NCBI RefSeq assembly: GCF_040839445.1
Contig: NZ_JBDPGJ010000003.1
Span: forward strand, 372,001 to 436,000
Source of the DNA: Aquibium pacificus
GTDB taxonomy: Bacteria; Pseudomonadota; Alphaproteobacteria; Rhizobiales; Rhizobiaceae
Direction of reading: 5' to 3'
DNA length: 64,000 bases
In this document: positions 15,292 to 23,467 of the stretch, in pieces
Layout of the letters: each line of letters starts with the position of its first letter
How positions within the stretch are numbered: position 1 is the stretch's first letter
Position numbers and translations under genes: made by a program
The notes under the pieces: generated by a model
Databases searched by the model: none
The model's input: only the letters and a program-made list of their open reading frames with translations
Told to the model about the DNA's origin: nothing

Positions 15292-16377
15292 ATGACCACG
15301 GCAGCTAAAGCGCGGCACATCCCGATCCGGCCGGAATGGCTGGCACAGCACGTCGAGGCGCCGATCGAGCCGGATTTCCCGATCATCGACGCGCACCATC
15401 ATCTCTGGGACAAGCCTGGCGCCCGCTATCTCTTCGAGGAAATGGCGGCCGATCTCGCCAGCGGCCACAATGTGGTTGCCACCATCTCCGCCGAGGGCAA
15501 GACCGGTTTCTGGACGGGCGGGCCCGAGCATCTGCGGCCGGCTGGGGAGACGGAGATGATCGCGGCCCTCGCGCAGCGCTGCGTGGCGGAGACAGGAAGC
15601 AGGGTTCGGATCGCCGCCGGCATTGTCGGCTATGTCGATCTGTCCGTCGGCCAGGCCGCGGGCGACGCCCTCGACCGCCATGCCGAAGTGTCCGGCGGAC
15701 GACTGCGCGGCATCCGCGACACTTCCGCCTGGCACGCCGATCCGGAAGCGCGCGGCTCAGTCATCCTGCCGCCCCCTGGCAAGCTCTACGATCCCGGCTT
15801 CCGCCGCGGTCTCGCTGAGCTGACTCGCCGCAACCTCGTCTTCGATGCCTGGATGTACCACACCCAGCTCAACGAACTGGCTGATCTCGCGCACGCGGCG
15901 CCCGACACGCGCTTCGTGCTCAACCATCAGGGCGGCCCGATCGGCATAGGCCCCTACGCCGGGCGGCGTGCCGAGGTGTTCGATGACTGGCTGTATTTCA
16001 TGAAGAAGCTTGCCGGCTTCGACAACATCTCGGTAAAACTCGGTGGCTTTGGAATGCTGATGTCCGGTTTCCCGTTCGCCGAGCATCCGGTGCCGGCTGA
16101 CTCCTCGCAGCTGGCCGACGCGTGGGCGCCCTATATGCGGGCCTGTATCGAACTGTTCGGCGCGGCGCGCTGCATGTTCGAAAGCAACTTTCCCGTGGAT
16201 AAGGGAACTGCTTCCTATTGCACGGTGTGGAACGCGTTCAAGAAGATTGTCGCGGATGGTTCGCCCACCGAAAGGCATGAATTGTTCTTCGGCTGCGCGA
16301 ACCGCACCTATGGCCTCGGATTGGAACTCGACGAAACAATTCCGCGAGCGGCGGGCTCGGAGGCGAGCGGGAGATGA
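15292..16377 (+). CDS. amidohydrolase-family metal-dependent hydrolase (PF04909 type)
   Basis: A 361-residue TIM-barrel hydrolase. Metal-binding motifs are visible: IDAHHHLWD near residue 29 for the first His pair, a central His in FVLNHQGG, and FESNFPVDK with the C-terminal Asp. The group includes 2-pyrone-4,6-dicarboxylate lactonase and nonoxidative decarboxylases, so the reaction could be lactone hydrolysis or decarboxylation. The role here is inferred only from the operon. The stop overlaps the GntR gene (ATGA), tying regulator and enzyme expression together. Confidence 0.85.
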   Translation: MTTAAKARHIPIRPEWLAQHVEAPIEPDFPIIDAHHHLWDKPGARYLFEEMAADLASGHNVVATISAEGKTGFWTGGPEHLRPAGETEMIAALAQRCVAETGSRVRIAAGIVGYVDLSVGQAAGDALDRHAEVSGGRLRGIRDTSAWHADPEARGSVILPPPGKLYDPGFRRGLAELTRRNLVFDAWMYHTQLNELADLAHAAPDTRFVLNHQGGPIGIGPYAGRRAEVFDDWLYFMKKLAGFDNISVKLGGFGMLMSGFPFAEHPVPADSSQLADAWAPYMRACIELFGAARCMFESNFPVDKGTASYCTVWNAFKKIVADGSPTERHELFFGCANRTYGLGLELDETIPRAAGSEASGR

Positions 16378-17246
16378 CGGCGATGGCACAGACTCCGATC
16401 AAGCGGCCAACCCGGCCCGCGCTGTCTGCCGCGAAGCCGGTCGCCGTCGGCGACTCCGGCGAAGGTTCCGGCGATCCGCGGATGATGGACCGCTCCACGT
16501 CGATGGCCCAGGCCCAGCATGTCATCCGCTCGATCGTTGCCAGCCGGCACGACCGCCCGTCGCTGGTAGCGCAGATCGCCTGCGAGGTCGGCGCCGAGAT
16601 TGTCGAGGCCGTGATCCCCCCGGGGCATGATCTCAACACGGTCGAACTGGCGCGGCGCTACCAAACCAGCCGGACCCCGGTCCGCGAGGCGCTGATCCTG
16701 CTCGAACACGAAGGTCTCGTCGACATCCCGCCGCGCCGCCGGCCGCGCGCGCATCTCCACACTCTGACCGAGGTCAGCGAGGTTTACCGCACCCGCACCG
16801 TTCTTTTCGAGCTGATGGCCATCGACACCGCCAAGCGCGCCACCGAGGCCGACATCGAAACTCTCCGCGCCATTTTGGCGCGCATGCAGCGCGCTGCGGA
16901 TCTCGGCGACGTCACGGCATTTTCCTGGCTGAGCGTCGAATTCCACGACACCGATACGCGCCTATCCGGCAATGCCACTGCCAAACGCATACATGATTCG
17001 CTGCTGTTGCGCAGCCTGTCGATCCGCCGCCTGAGCCTTTCCCAGCCTTCGCGCATGCGCAAGTCCATGGAAGACCACACTCAGCTGGTGAAGGCCTATG
17101 AAAACCACGATTCCAATCTGGCCGGGGCGATTTTGCGCGGCAACCACACGGCGGCGCTGGTCAGCCTGGAAAACTACTTCCAAAGAGTCGGCACGCTGAA
17201 CCTTCCCTACCGGCCGGTCGATGACAATGTGCCGGACGCCCGCTAA
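16374..17246 (+). CDS. GntR-family regulator, FCD (FadR) subfamily
   Basis: A 290-residue regulator with an N-terminal winged helix (LVAQIACEVGAEIVEAVIPPGHDLNTVELARRYQTSRTPVREAL in family order, about residues 62-105). The C-terminal FCD ligand domain has the metal-type pattern EFHDTDTRLSGN. About 55 residues precede the winged helix, longer than usual; a later start (for instance Met37) is possible. Encoded within the catabolic operon, it is the best candidate for binding the three TGTCGACA palindromes at 4087, 5836 and 6075. The effector is probably the substrate or a CoA ester of the pathway. Confidence 0.85.
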   Translation: MTAMAQTPIKRPTRPALSAAKPVAVGDSGEGSGDPRMMDRSTSMAQAQHVIRSIVASRHDRPSLVAQIACEVGAEIVEAVIPPGHDLNTVELARRYQTSRTPVREALILLEHEGLVDIPPRRRPRAHLHTLTEVSEVYRTRTVLFELMAIDTAKRATEADIETLRAILARMQRAADLGDVTAFSWLSVEFHDTDTRLSGNATAKRIHDSLLLRSLSIRRLSLSQPSRMRKSMEDHTQLVKAYENHDSNLAGAILRGNHTAALVSLENYFQRVGTLNLPYRPVDDNVPDAR

Positions 17247-18042
17247 CGATGGCGCCGCCGTGCACGCTTCTTCGCTGAGTTTTACCGAGGCAGGCGCCGC
17301 GGGCGGGCTTGTCCTGCTGCTGATACATCCGATGGGTGCCGACAGCCACTTCTGGGATGCTTGCAGCGTTTTCCTGCAGCAGCGTCACCGCTGTATCGCC
17401 GTTGACCTGCGCGGCGCCGGCGGCTCGCCGGCGTCGGGCCGGCCGATCTCCGTCGATGCGCATGCACGCGACCTGGCAGCGCTCGTGGCCGTTCGCGGGG
17501 CCGGAAAGGTCGTGCCTGTCGGGTGCGCAGTCGGCGCGATGGTCGCCACCGCATTTGCTGGCCTGCATCCCGAGCTCTGCGACGCGCTCGTGCTTTCAAA
17601 CCCCGGCTACCGCACACTGACCTCCGCACGCGTCATGCTGTCGGAACGCGCCGACCGCGTGCGCCGCGAAGGGATGCGGGCGGTAATGCCGGGCGCTGTC
17701 GACAATGCCTTCGTAGGATTTGAGGACGAAGCTCGCCTGAAGGACTATGCGAGACGCTTCGCGGCGCAGGACCCGGTCGGCTACGCCTTACAGATCGAAG
17801 GCATGCTCGATGCAGACATCTCGTCACACCTGCAGGCGATTCACTGCCCAGTCCTCATCCTCGCCGGCGGCCGCGACGGCTTGCTGCCGCCCGAACATGC
17901 GCACGACATCCATCGTCACCTGGCAACGGCCGAGTTCGTCGAGATCACTGACGCTGCGCACTTCATTCCCTACCAGCGGCCGGAGCAATTCTCCGGCACA
18001 GTGATCGAATTCCTCGACCGCGTTACAAAGGATACCGACTGA
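17221..18042 (+). CDS. alpha/beta hydrolase with cysteine at the nucleophile position
   Basis: A 273-residue alpha/beta hydrolase. The nucleophile elbow reads V-G-C-A-V-G, with Cys102 where most relatives have Ser. The remaining triad is clear: Asp219 in GGRDGLLPP and His247 in TDAAHFIP. A Cys nucleophile is known in dienelactone hydrolases and occasional others. The start is uncertain: ATG 17221 lies inside the end of the GntR gene without a good ribosome site, and GTG 17260 is an alternative. It is one of two hydrolases in the cluster and may act on a lactone or a CoA thioester. Confidence 0.8.
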   Translation: MTMCRTPANDGAAVHASSLSFTEAGAAGGLVLLLIHPMGADSHFWDACSVFLQQRHRCIAVDLRGAGGSPASGRPISVDAHARDLAALVAVRGAGKVVPVGCAVGAMVATAFAGLHPELCDALVLSNPGYRTLTSARVMLSERADRVRREGMRAVMPGAVDNAFVGFEDEARLKDYARRFAAQDPVGYALQIEGMLDADISSHLQAIHCPVLILAGGRDGLLPPEHAHDIHRHLATAEFVEITDAAHFIPYQRPEQFSGTVIEFLDRVTKDTD

Positions 18043-18795
18043 ATGCCCGACACCGTAAAACCGCACCGTCCAATTATCATTACTGGCGCATCGCGCGGTA
18101 TCGGCGCGGCGACGGCGCGGCTCGCGGCGGAAAGGGGCTATAGCGTCTGCGTCAATTATCTGCGTTCGCGCGCCGAAGCCGAGGCCGTTGTTGACGAAAT
18201 CGAGTCGCTCGGCGGTGCGGCCTTCGCCTTCCGTGCGGATACTTCGGTCGAAGCAGAGGTGCGCGATCTGTTCGACGCCACCGCCGGGCGCTTCGGCGGG
18301 ATTGAAGCGCTCGTCAATAGCGCTGGCATCATGGGCGGGCCAACGCGCCTCGACGGGCTTTCGGCGCAGGAAATGGTGCGGCTGTTTGAGATCAACGTGT
18401 TTGGCTGCATCCTGTGCTGCCGCGAGGCGGTGCGGCGCATGTCGACCGGCAATGGCGGCAAGGGAGGCAGCATCGTCAACGTGTCCTCCGTCGCTGCGAC
18501 CAACGGCAGCTCCGGCGAACGCGTGCACTACGCCGCCAGCAAGGGCGCGGTGAACAGTTTTTCGGTCGGACTGTCGCGCGAGGTGGCGCGCGAGGGCATT
18601 CGTGTCAACTTGCTCAGCCCCGGGCTGACCCGCACCGCGCTCAATCCACCCGAGCGACTGGCGCGTCTGGAAGGAACCGTTCCGATCGGCCGGGTCGCCG
18701 AGCCTGCCGAGATCGCGCGGGGCATCCTTTGGCTGCTTTCCGCAGAAGCCGACTACTGCGTCGGCGCGAACGTCGTCATGTCCGGCGGCAGATAG
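18043..18795 (+). CDS. short-chain dehydrogenase/reductase
   Basis: A 250-residue classical SDR. The cofactor loop is TGASRGIG, followed by NSAGIMG. The catalytic Ser and Tyr-x3-Lys are VSSVAATNG and YAASKGAVN, and the end is typical (CVGANVVMSGGR). It probably oxidises or reduces a hydroxy/keto group in the pathway, as BbsCD-type SDRs do beside CoA-transferases. It starts directly after the stop of the Cys-type hydrolase and is the last gene of the operon. Confidence 0.9.
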   Translation: MPDTVKPHRPIIITGASRGIGAATARLAAERGYSVCVNYLRSRAEAEAVVDEIESLGGAAFAFRADTSVEAEVRDLFDATAGRFGGIEALVNSAGIMGGPTRLDGLSAQEMVRLFEINVFGCILCCREAVRRMSTGNGGKGGSIVNVSSVAATNGSSGERVHYAASKGAVNSFSVGLSREVAREGIRVNLLSPGLTRTALNPPERLARLEGTVPIGRVAEPAEIARGILWLLSAEADYCVGANVVMSGGR

Positions 18796-19113
18796 GCACA
18801 TCGCAGTTCGTGGAAAACATGATTGCGGACGGCACTTCGACTACTCATCGCCGGTGCCGGTTCCGCTTCTTGGCATGCTGGCCGACCGACTCTCGGCCGA
18901 TCTGAACAACCATGTGCAGAGTTGGCTCGTGAGAACTGGACACTCGAGACAAGTGAAATTCTGCCTGAAATTCGGCATGATGCCGTGAACCGGAGGGACC
19001 ATGAGTAGTCGACCGCGCCAGTTGCTTCGACATTCTGTCGATTTCGTTCCCGCCGCGCTGGTATATCCGCAGTCGCGGCAGGTGGCCGCCGTACATGGAG
19101 GCAATTACACCCC
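18796..19113. other. 318-base region without recognisable gene
   Basis: No frame here shows a family motif. The stretch around 18910-18990 (GTGAGAACTGGACACTC) has the look of an IS end, but I cannot pair it with a second end. Confidence 0.4.
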
Positions 19114-19314
19114 TCAGAAGTGCTTCAGCGCCGCCTTCTTCATGTCGGCTGCGAGGGTGTCCAGATCGTTCTTTAGCGCCTGGATCTGCCAATCGATCTC
19201 GGGGTCGGTCCAGGCTCCAAGCGTCACGGGTTCCTTGAAGACGATCACCTTGATGTCGTCCAGGCACATGTCAAATCCGAAGACCTCTCGCTTGCCTTTT
19301 TGTGATCCATCCAC
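19114..19314 (-). CDS. small hypothetical protein
   Basis: A 66-residue frame beginning MDGSQKGKREVFGFDMCL and ending in a Lys-rich helix (LDTLAADMKKAALKHF). Its residue composition is balanced and unlike the Arg/Pro-rich shadow frames around it, which suggests a real protein. I do not recognise the family. The ribosome site is weak (GGTGG). It lies next to a phage capsid remnant, so it may belong to mobile DNA. Confidence 0.45.
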   Translation of the reverse strand: MDGSQKGKREVFGFDMCLDDIKVIVFKEPVTLGAWTDPEIDWQIQALKNDLDTLAADMKKAALKHF

Positions 19315-19338
19315 CGGATATCTCTCCGAAGGTTCAGA

Positions 19339-19377
19339 GCCTCATCGGCAAGCCTCGGCGTCGGTTGCCGGTGAGGC
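19339..19377. other. long inverted repeat / hairpin
   Basis: GCCTCATCGGCAA (19339-19351) pairs with TTGCCGGTGAGGC (19365-19377) with one G-U mismatch, loop 13 bases, then TTTC on the plus strand. It could be a terminator read rightward or the end of a mobile element. Confidence 0.45.
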
Positions 19378-19519
19378 TTTCAGTGGCGTTCTGATACCCG
19401 GAACACAATCAGACGCAGGGTAAGAATGCACCCGAACGTCTAACGTCTGGCTAACCACGAAGGCGAATGCCCCCGGCGATAGGTAGCTAGGCGCCACGAA
19501 TGTTTCTCCAAACGCGGCT

Positions 19520-19939
19520 CTACGTAGAGCTCGTACAGTTTAGCGAAGGGATTTGCCTCCTCGACGATGTTGGCAGTGGTCGGCGTTGTGCCGTCGAGAC
19601 CTTATGCTCGCGCATGATCTTCCGTGCCTCGGACAGAGCCGCCACGTTGATCGCTGCGCTCGTGCCGATGTTGTTCCGGTCGGCGTGAAAAAGCGTCTTG
19701 CCGTCGTCTAAGGTCGGTCCAAGCCCGCTATTGGCCAGGAGAGGGTCGGCCATCAACTGCACCTCTGTCTCCGCTGCCGCCCGGCCGAACGCGGCGAGCG
19801 TATCGGCGAACGCTACCAGGTCGCCATTGATCAGAGCCTGCCGCGAGTTCGAAATCTTCGCGTAGGTTTTCACGCCGAAGGTCTCTTTCGCCTCCGTCCG
19901 ACTCTGCTCGGAGTATCCAATCCACCGTTTTGCGATCAT
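19520..19939 (-). pseudogene. phage major capsid protein fragment
   Basis: The frame contains SRQALINGDLVAFADTLAAFGRAAAETE, MADPLLANSGLGPTLDDGK and LFHADRNNIGTSAAINVAALSEARKIMREHK in series. That is the conserved middle of tailed-phage major capsid proteins, often fused to a ClpP-like protease. Nothing of the protease or of the C-terminal third follows: after REHK the frame turns to non-homologous sequence. It is a short remnant of a prophage. The apparent start overlaps the AraC stop by chance. Confidence 0.7.
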
Positions 19940-21072
19940 TCGTTTCTAAAGGCACTATGGCGCCATGCGGCAGGGGACACGCCAACGATTTTCTTGAACG
20001 CCCGGCTGAACCCGGCTTCAGATTCATAGCCAATTTCGCGTCCCACCGCTGCGACCTTGGTCGAACCGTCGGCAAGGAGACGAGCAGCGATCTGCATGCG
20101 CCAGAGCGTCAGATACTGCATCGGGGCCTGCCCGATGAGATGCGTGAAGCGAGCGGCCAAGGCCGCGCGTGACATGCCGGCGCGGCTGGCCAGCTCATTC
20201 AGGGTCCACGGATACGCGGGTCGCTCATGGAGCATGATTAGGACCTTGCCGATCGACGGGTCGCGCAGGCCCGATAGCCAGCCTGTCTCATGGGCGGGCA
20301 AGGTCTCAAGATACCGACGCATCACCTCTACGAAGACCAACTCGCTCAGCCTTAGCCGAATGGTCTCACCACCGACCCGCGGCTGTCGCGCTTCGAGAAG
20401 AGTGAGGTCAATGAGGTGGCTAAGCAGATCGTCACTTCCGGTTTCGGACCGCTTGACGCGCAGGATGTGCGGCAACGTGGAAAGCACGGGATTGAATGGC
20501 TGCATGTCGCAGCCGAGAAAGCCGCAAACAAACTCGCTGCGCGGCTCGCCTCCGCCGCCTTCCTTGCTCACGAAGGGCAGCTTGCCTGCCGCCATCTCGC
20601 GGAAATAGGCGATTGTAGCTTCGGCATCGAATTCCGGCGGTTGGTCTGATCCACTGAGCATGGAATAGGGATCGCCATGCGGAAACACCAGCACGTCGCC
20701 CGCTTCGAACCAGGTTGACGCGACGCCGGGCACGTTCGCCCATCCCGCGCCCTTGAGGATGATGTGATAAGAGACCACATGCTGTGCGCGCGGCAGGATG
20801 ATTGGAGAGAAGGCGTCGGCGTGCGGCACCTCCACGCCCCAAGGGAAAGACGCATCGACCAGGAAGAACAGCGCGCCCGTCAGCTTGACAGCGCGTAACA
20901 CGTCCGAGAGGGGGTCGGTGCCCCGCGTCCGGCATGAAGCTGGTGGTCCTTCCACCTTCGAAACGTCGTGCGACTGCTCCGCATCCAGAACTTTGGACGA
21001 TGCGGCAAGCGAGAAAGACGAACGGTCATGGGCTTGCGGCATGACGCTACGATAACCTTCCCGCACTGGCAT
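19936..21072 (-). CDS. AraC-family regulator with N-terminal cupin
   Basis: A transcriptional regulator of up to 378 residues. The N-terminal cupin-type ligand domain includes SDVLRAVKLTGALFF, SYHIILKGAGW and FEAGDVLVFPHGDPY. The C-terminal double helix-turn-helix is clear (LNELASRAGMSRAALAARF and IGYESEAGFSRAFKKIVGVSPAAWR). The start is uncertain: ATG 21072 has no ribosome site, ATG 21042 has GGAAGG twelve bases upstream. It is divergent from a methyltransferase gene 50-80 bases away, which it may regulate. Confidence 0.87.
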   Translation of the reverse strand: MPVREGYRSVMPQAHDRSSFSLAASSKVLDAEQSHDVSKVEGPPASCRTRGTDPLSDVLRAVKLTGALFFLVDASFPWGVEVPHADAFSPIILPRAQHVVSYHIILKGAGWANVPGVASTWFEAGDVLVFPHGDPYSMLSGSDQPPEFDAEATIAYFREMAAGKLPFVSKEGGGGEPRSEFVCGFLGCDMQPFNPVLSTLPHILRVKRSETGSDDLLSHLIDLTLLEARQPRVGGETIRLRLSELVFVEVMRRYLETLPAHETGWLSGLRDPSIGKVLIMLHERPAYPWTLNELASRAGMSRAALAARFTHLIGQAPMQYLTLWRMQIAARLLADGSTKVAAVGREIGYESEAGFSRAFKKIVGVSPAAWRHSAFRNE

Positions 21073-21122
21073 ATCCAGCGATTATGCCCTTCTTGGGCAA
21101 CCAGCGTGGAGGGAGGAAGGCA

Positions 21123-21917
21123 ATGAACACAATCAACGAAGTCCGCAGTCCCGCCGAAATTTACGATGCCCGTTTCGTACCGGCGCTGTTCGCCCAATGG
21201 GGGCCGGTTGTCGCCGCGGAAGCGGAATTGCGCGAAGGCGACCGCGTGCTCGACGTGGCCTGCGGCACCGGCGCGCTGACGCTCGCCGCGGACGAGATCG
21301 TCGGCCCGTCCGGCTCGGTCGTCGGGTTGGACGCCAATCCGCAGATGCTCGCGGTAGCACAGCGCAAGCCCGTAAACATCGAATGGTTGGAAGGCAGGGC
21401 CGAAGCTTTGCCGCTGCCAGACAGGAGCTTCGACGCCGTCGTCAGCCAGTTCGGGTTCATGTTCTTCGATGACAAGGCGCAAGCTCTCCGAGAGATGATG
21501 CGGGTTCTGAAACCAGGTGGGAGACTGGCGGTTGCCGTGTGCGATGCCGTCGAGAACTCTGCGGGTTACGGCGCATTCGCGTTGTTGCTCGACCGGCTCT
21601 TCGGGCGACGGGTGGGTGACGCCTTCCGCGCCCCCTTCAGCCTCGGCGATGCCGGCCAACTCCACGAAATCTGCCGCGAGGCGGGTATCGAAGACGCCGA
21701 GGTCGTGCAGCGCAATGAAGAGGTGCGCTTCGAGTCGATCGACGCGATGGTATCAACTGAGCGTGCTTGCGTGTGGACGCTCGGAGGCGTGCTCACCGAT
21801 CAACAGTTCGAGCTGCTTCTCAAGGAATCAGAGACGGCTCTCAAGCCGTTTTTGACCGGCGATGAAGTCATCGAATTCGACATGCCATCGCTCATCATAA
21901 GAACGCAGAAGCGCTAG
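21123..21917 (+). CDS. SAM-dependent methyltransferase (UbiE/Methyltransf_11 type)
   Basis: A 264-residue class I methyltransferase. The SAM-binding motif I is VLDVACGTGALT, followed by VVGLDANPQML, the motif SFDAVVSQFGFMFF and the post-motif LREMMRVLKPGGRLAVAV. The ATG follows GGAGGGAGGAAGG. The substrate is unknown. The divergent AraC gene with a cupin domain suggests induction by a small molecule. Close relatives often sit beside AraC regulators as stand-alone pairs. Confidence 0.88.
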   Translation: MNTINEVRSPAEIYDARFVPALFAQWGPVVAAEAELREGDRVLDVACGTGALTLAADEIVGPSGSVVGLDANPQMLAVAQRKPVNIEWLEGRAEALPLPDRSFDAVVSQFGFMFFDDKAQALREMMRVLKPGGRLAVAVCDAVENSAGYGAFALLLDRLFGRRVGDAFRAPFSLGDAGQLHEICREAGIEDAEVVQRNEEVRFESIDAMVSTERACVWTLGGVLTDQQFELLLKESETALKPFLTGDEVIEFDMPSLIIRTQKR

Positions 21918-22106
21918 CGCAGCCCGGGGGTTTCGGGCTTCAGCGACAGCGAGGCAAATCGGCACGTGGGCCTTGCATCACGGGAGTCTCACAGTGCTAA
22001 AAAGCGCGACACTGGAGCTTTCGACACTCGCCCTTGCCGCACTCTTCCGATCGGCCATCCAAGCAGCGGCCAACGAAGAACGATCGGCGGCAGTTATGCT
22101 CAATCA

Positions 22107-22544
22107 TTACGTGCGAGCGTTCTTAGATGTCGCGCATGTGGAGTGTAGCGCCTCCCGCGGCGGAAGTACCCGGAGAATGAACCCGGCCACGGCGAGCGCA
22201 GGTGCGAAGGATTTCTGATAAGCGATGGGTAAGGTCTCCTGTGGAGGAGGAACGTTCATGCTGGTAGCATGCACAATACCATCAGCACCGCCGCCCGGCG
22301 TCGTCGAGCGGGGTGTCTTCTTATGCGTACGAGATCCGAGGCGCAGGCCAGCCCGAGCAGCCCCTGAGAGCCTGCCAAGCTTCTTTGCCTGCAGGTTCCA
22401 AGCGGCCGATCGCTCCAGGAGCAGCCGGTTGATGCCCTTCGGCGGCGGGCAGCCATGGGTCTTCTGCCACAGCACGATGAGTTCTTCCCGTGAGAGGTCG
22501 CCTATCGCGGCGACCTCTCGTTCCCGATTGTCGTTGCCGCGCAT
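22107..22544 (-). CDS. DUF2924-like protein, C-terminus abnormal
   Basis: The first ~60 residues match DUF2924: DLSREELIVLWQKTHGC, PPPKGINRLLLERSAAW and NLQAKKLGRLSGAAR. After LRLGSRTHKKT the expected C-terminal part, which normally ends in a WxGPRFFGL-like motif, is missing and the sequence becomes unlike the family. It is therefore probably truncated or frameshifted. DUF2924 genes typically follow DUF3489 and precede a site-specific recombinase; here no recombinase is present. Function unknown. Confidence 0.65.
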   Translation of the reverse strand: MRGNDNREREVAAIGDLSREELIVLWQKTHGCPPPKGINRLLLERSAAWNLQAKKLGRLSGAARAGLRLGSRTHKKTPRSTTPGGGADGIVHATSMNVPPPQETLPIAYQKSFAPALAVAGFILRVLPPREALHSTCATSKNART

Positions 22545-22549
22545 GGCAA

Positions 22550-23002
22550 TCAGTCCACGGCCACGGTGCTGATTCGGTAGCGGCGCACCCCCAGCTTGCT
22601 CACCTCACTCGACAGGTTCAGGCCCAGCTTCCTCTTCACCGTCCCAGACAAGAAACCTCGCACGGAGTGCGCCTGCCAGCCGGTTGCCTCCCGCAGATAA
22701 GAGAGCGCAGCACCATTTTTTCGGCGCAGGAACTTCAGTGCCGCTTCCGTCTTCGAGACCTTCGCACTCCTTTGGGCCGCAGTGCGAGCCGACTGCATGC
22801 GGGCAGGCTTGACTCCGCTGCCCTCCTTTTTCGTATGCTCCAGAACTTCGTTCTCGGCGAGTATCGCAGCGCCGCGTTCGTCAGGCCGCTGGTCGGCTTC
22901 ATCCGCCCGAAACTGTTCGTCTGCGCTGGCGGCCTGTGTTGCGGTGTCGACTGCATGCCGCGAACCCTCGACAGATGTCGAAATCGTATTGCTGGCTGTC
23001 AT
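22550..23002 (-). CDS. DUF3489 domain protein
   Basis: A 150-residue protein whose C-terminal half is a clear DUF3489 domain: KTEAALKFLRRKNGAAL, LREATGWQAHSVRGFLSG and KRKLGLNLSSEV, ending YRIS. The domain looks like a small winged helix (GWQxHxVRGxL). The N-terminal half is polar and rich in Ala, Glu and Gln. ATG 23002 was chosen because AAAGGAG precedes it; the frame is open further without a site. It lies five bases upstream of the DUF2924 gene, the usual order in alphaproteobacterial mobile islands. Confidence 0.8.
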   Translation of the reverse strand: MTASNTISTSVEGSRHAVDTATQAASADEQFRADEADQRPDERGAAILAENEVLEHTKKEGSGVKPARMQSARTAAQRSAKVSKTEAALKFLRRKNGAALSYLREATGWQAHSVRGFLSGTVKRKLGLNLSSEVSKLGVRRYRISTVAVD

Positions 23003-23467
23003 GGCTTGGCTCCTTTGCCCCAGGGCGCAGAACCATCCTGCACCGCTATCACAACAAGCCCGGCAAGTTGCCAGGCGGATCTCAGATATCGCGCGGGCCG
23101 CAACGACGATCGAACCAATGCTTGCTTGGTGATGAAATCGAGTGGAATCTTCGCATTGCCAGCACAACGAAAATGGGAATCGAGCCGCCGTCCGGAATGG
23201 CGGCAAAGGGGCCAACGCCGGGCCGCAAGTTCTTCGCGCGGAACCGCAGCAATCGGGCGTTCGCCGCCACCAGTACCCGTCAAGGGAACGGATGATCCCC
23301 GCAGGACCAAGATTTATTGGCAACGCGTCTGGTCGATTTTCGGAAAGATTTTGGCGGACTTGCGGCACTCCGACTTTCCCTCTCTGAACTTAGGCGGAGC
23401 CAAGCTCCCGCGTTTGCCCTGCACACCCCTTTGGCGTTATCAAACGGCGAAAACTCGGAGACAGGAA

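Noticed and set aside
22490..23467. Plus-strand extension of the dicarboxylate symporter
   Set aside because: It is antisense to DUF3489 and has no membrane or family features; the symporter starts at ATG 23468 with a ribosome site.
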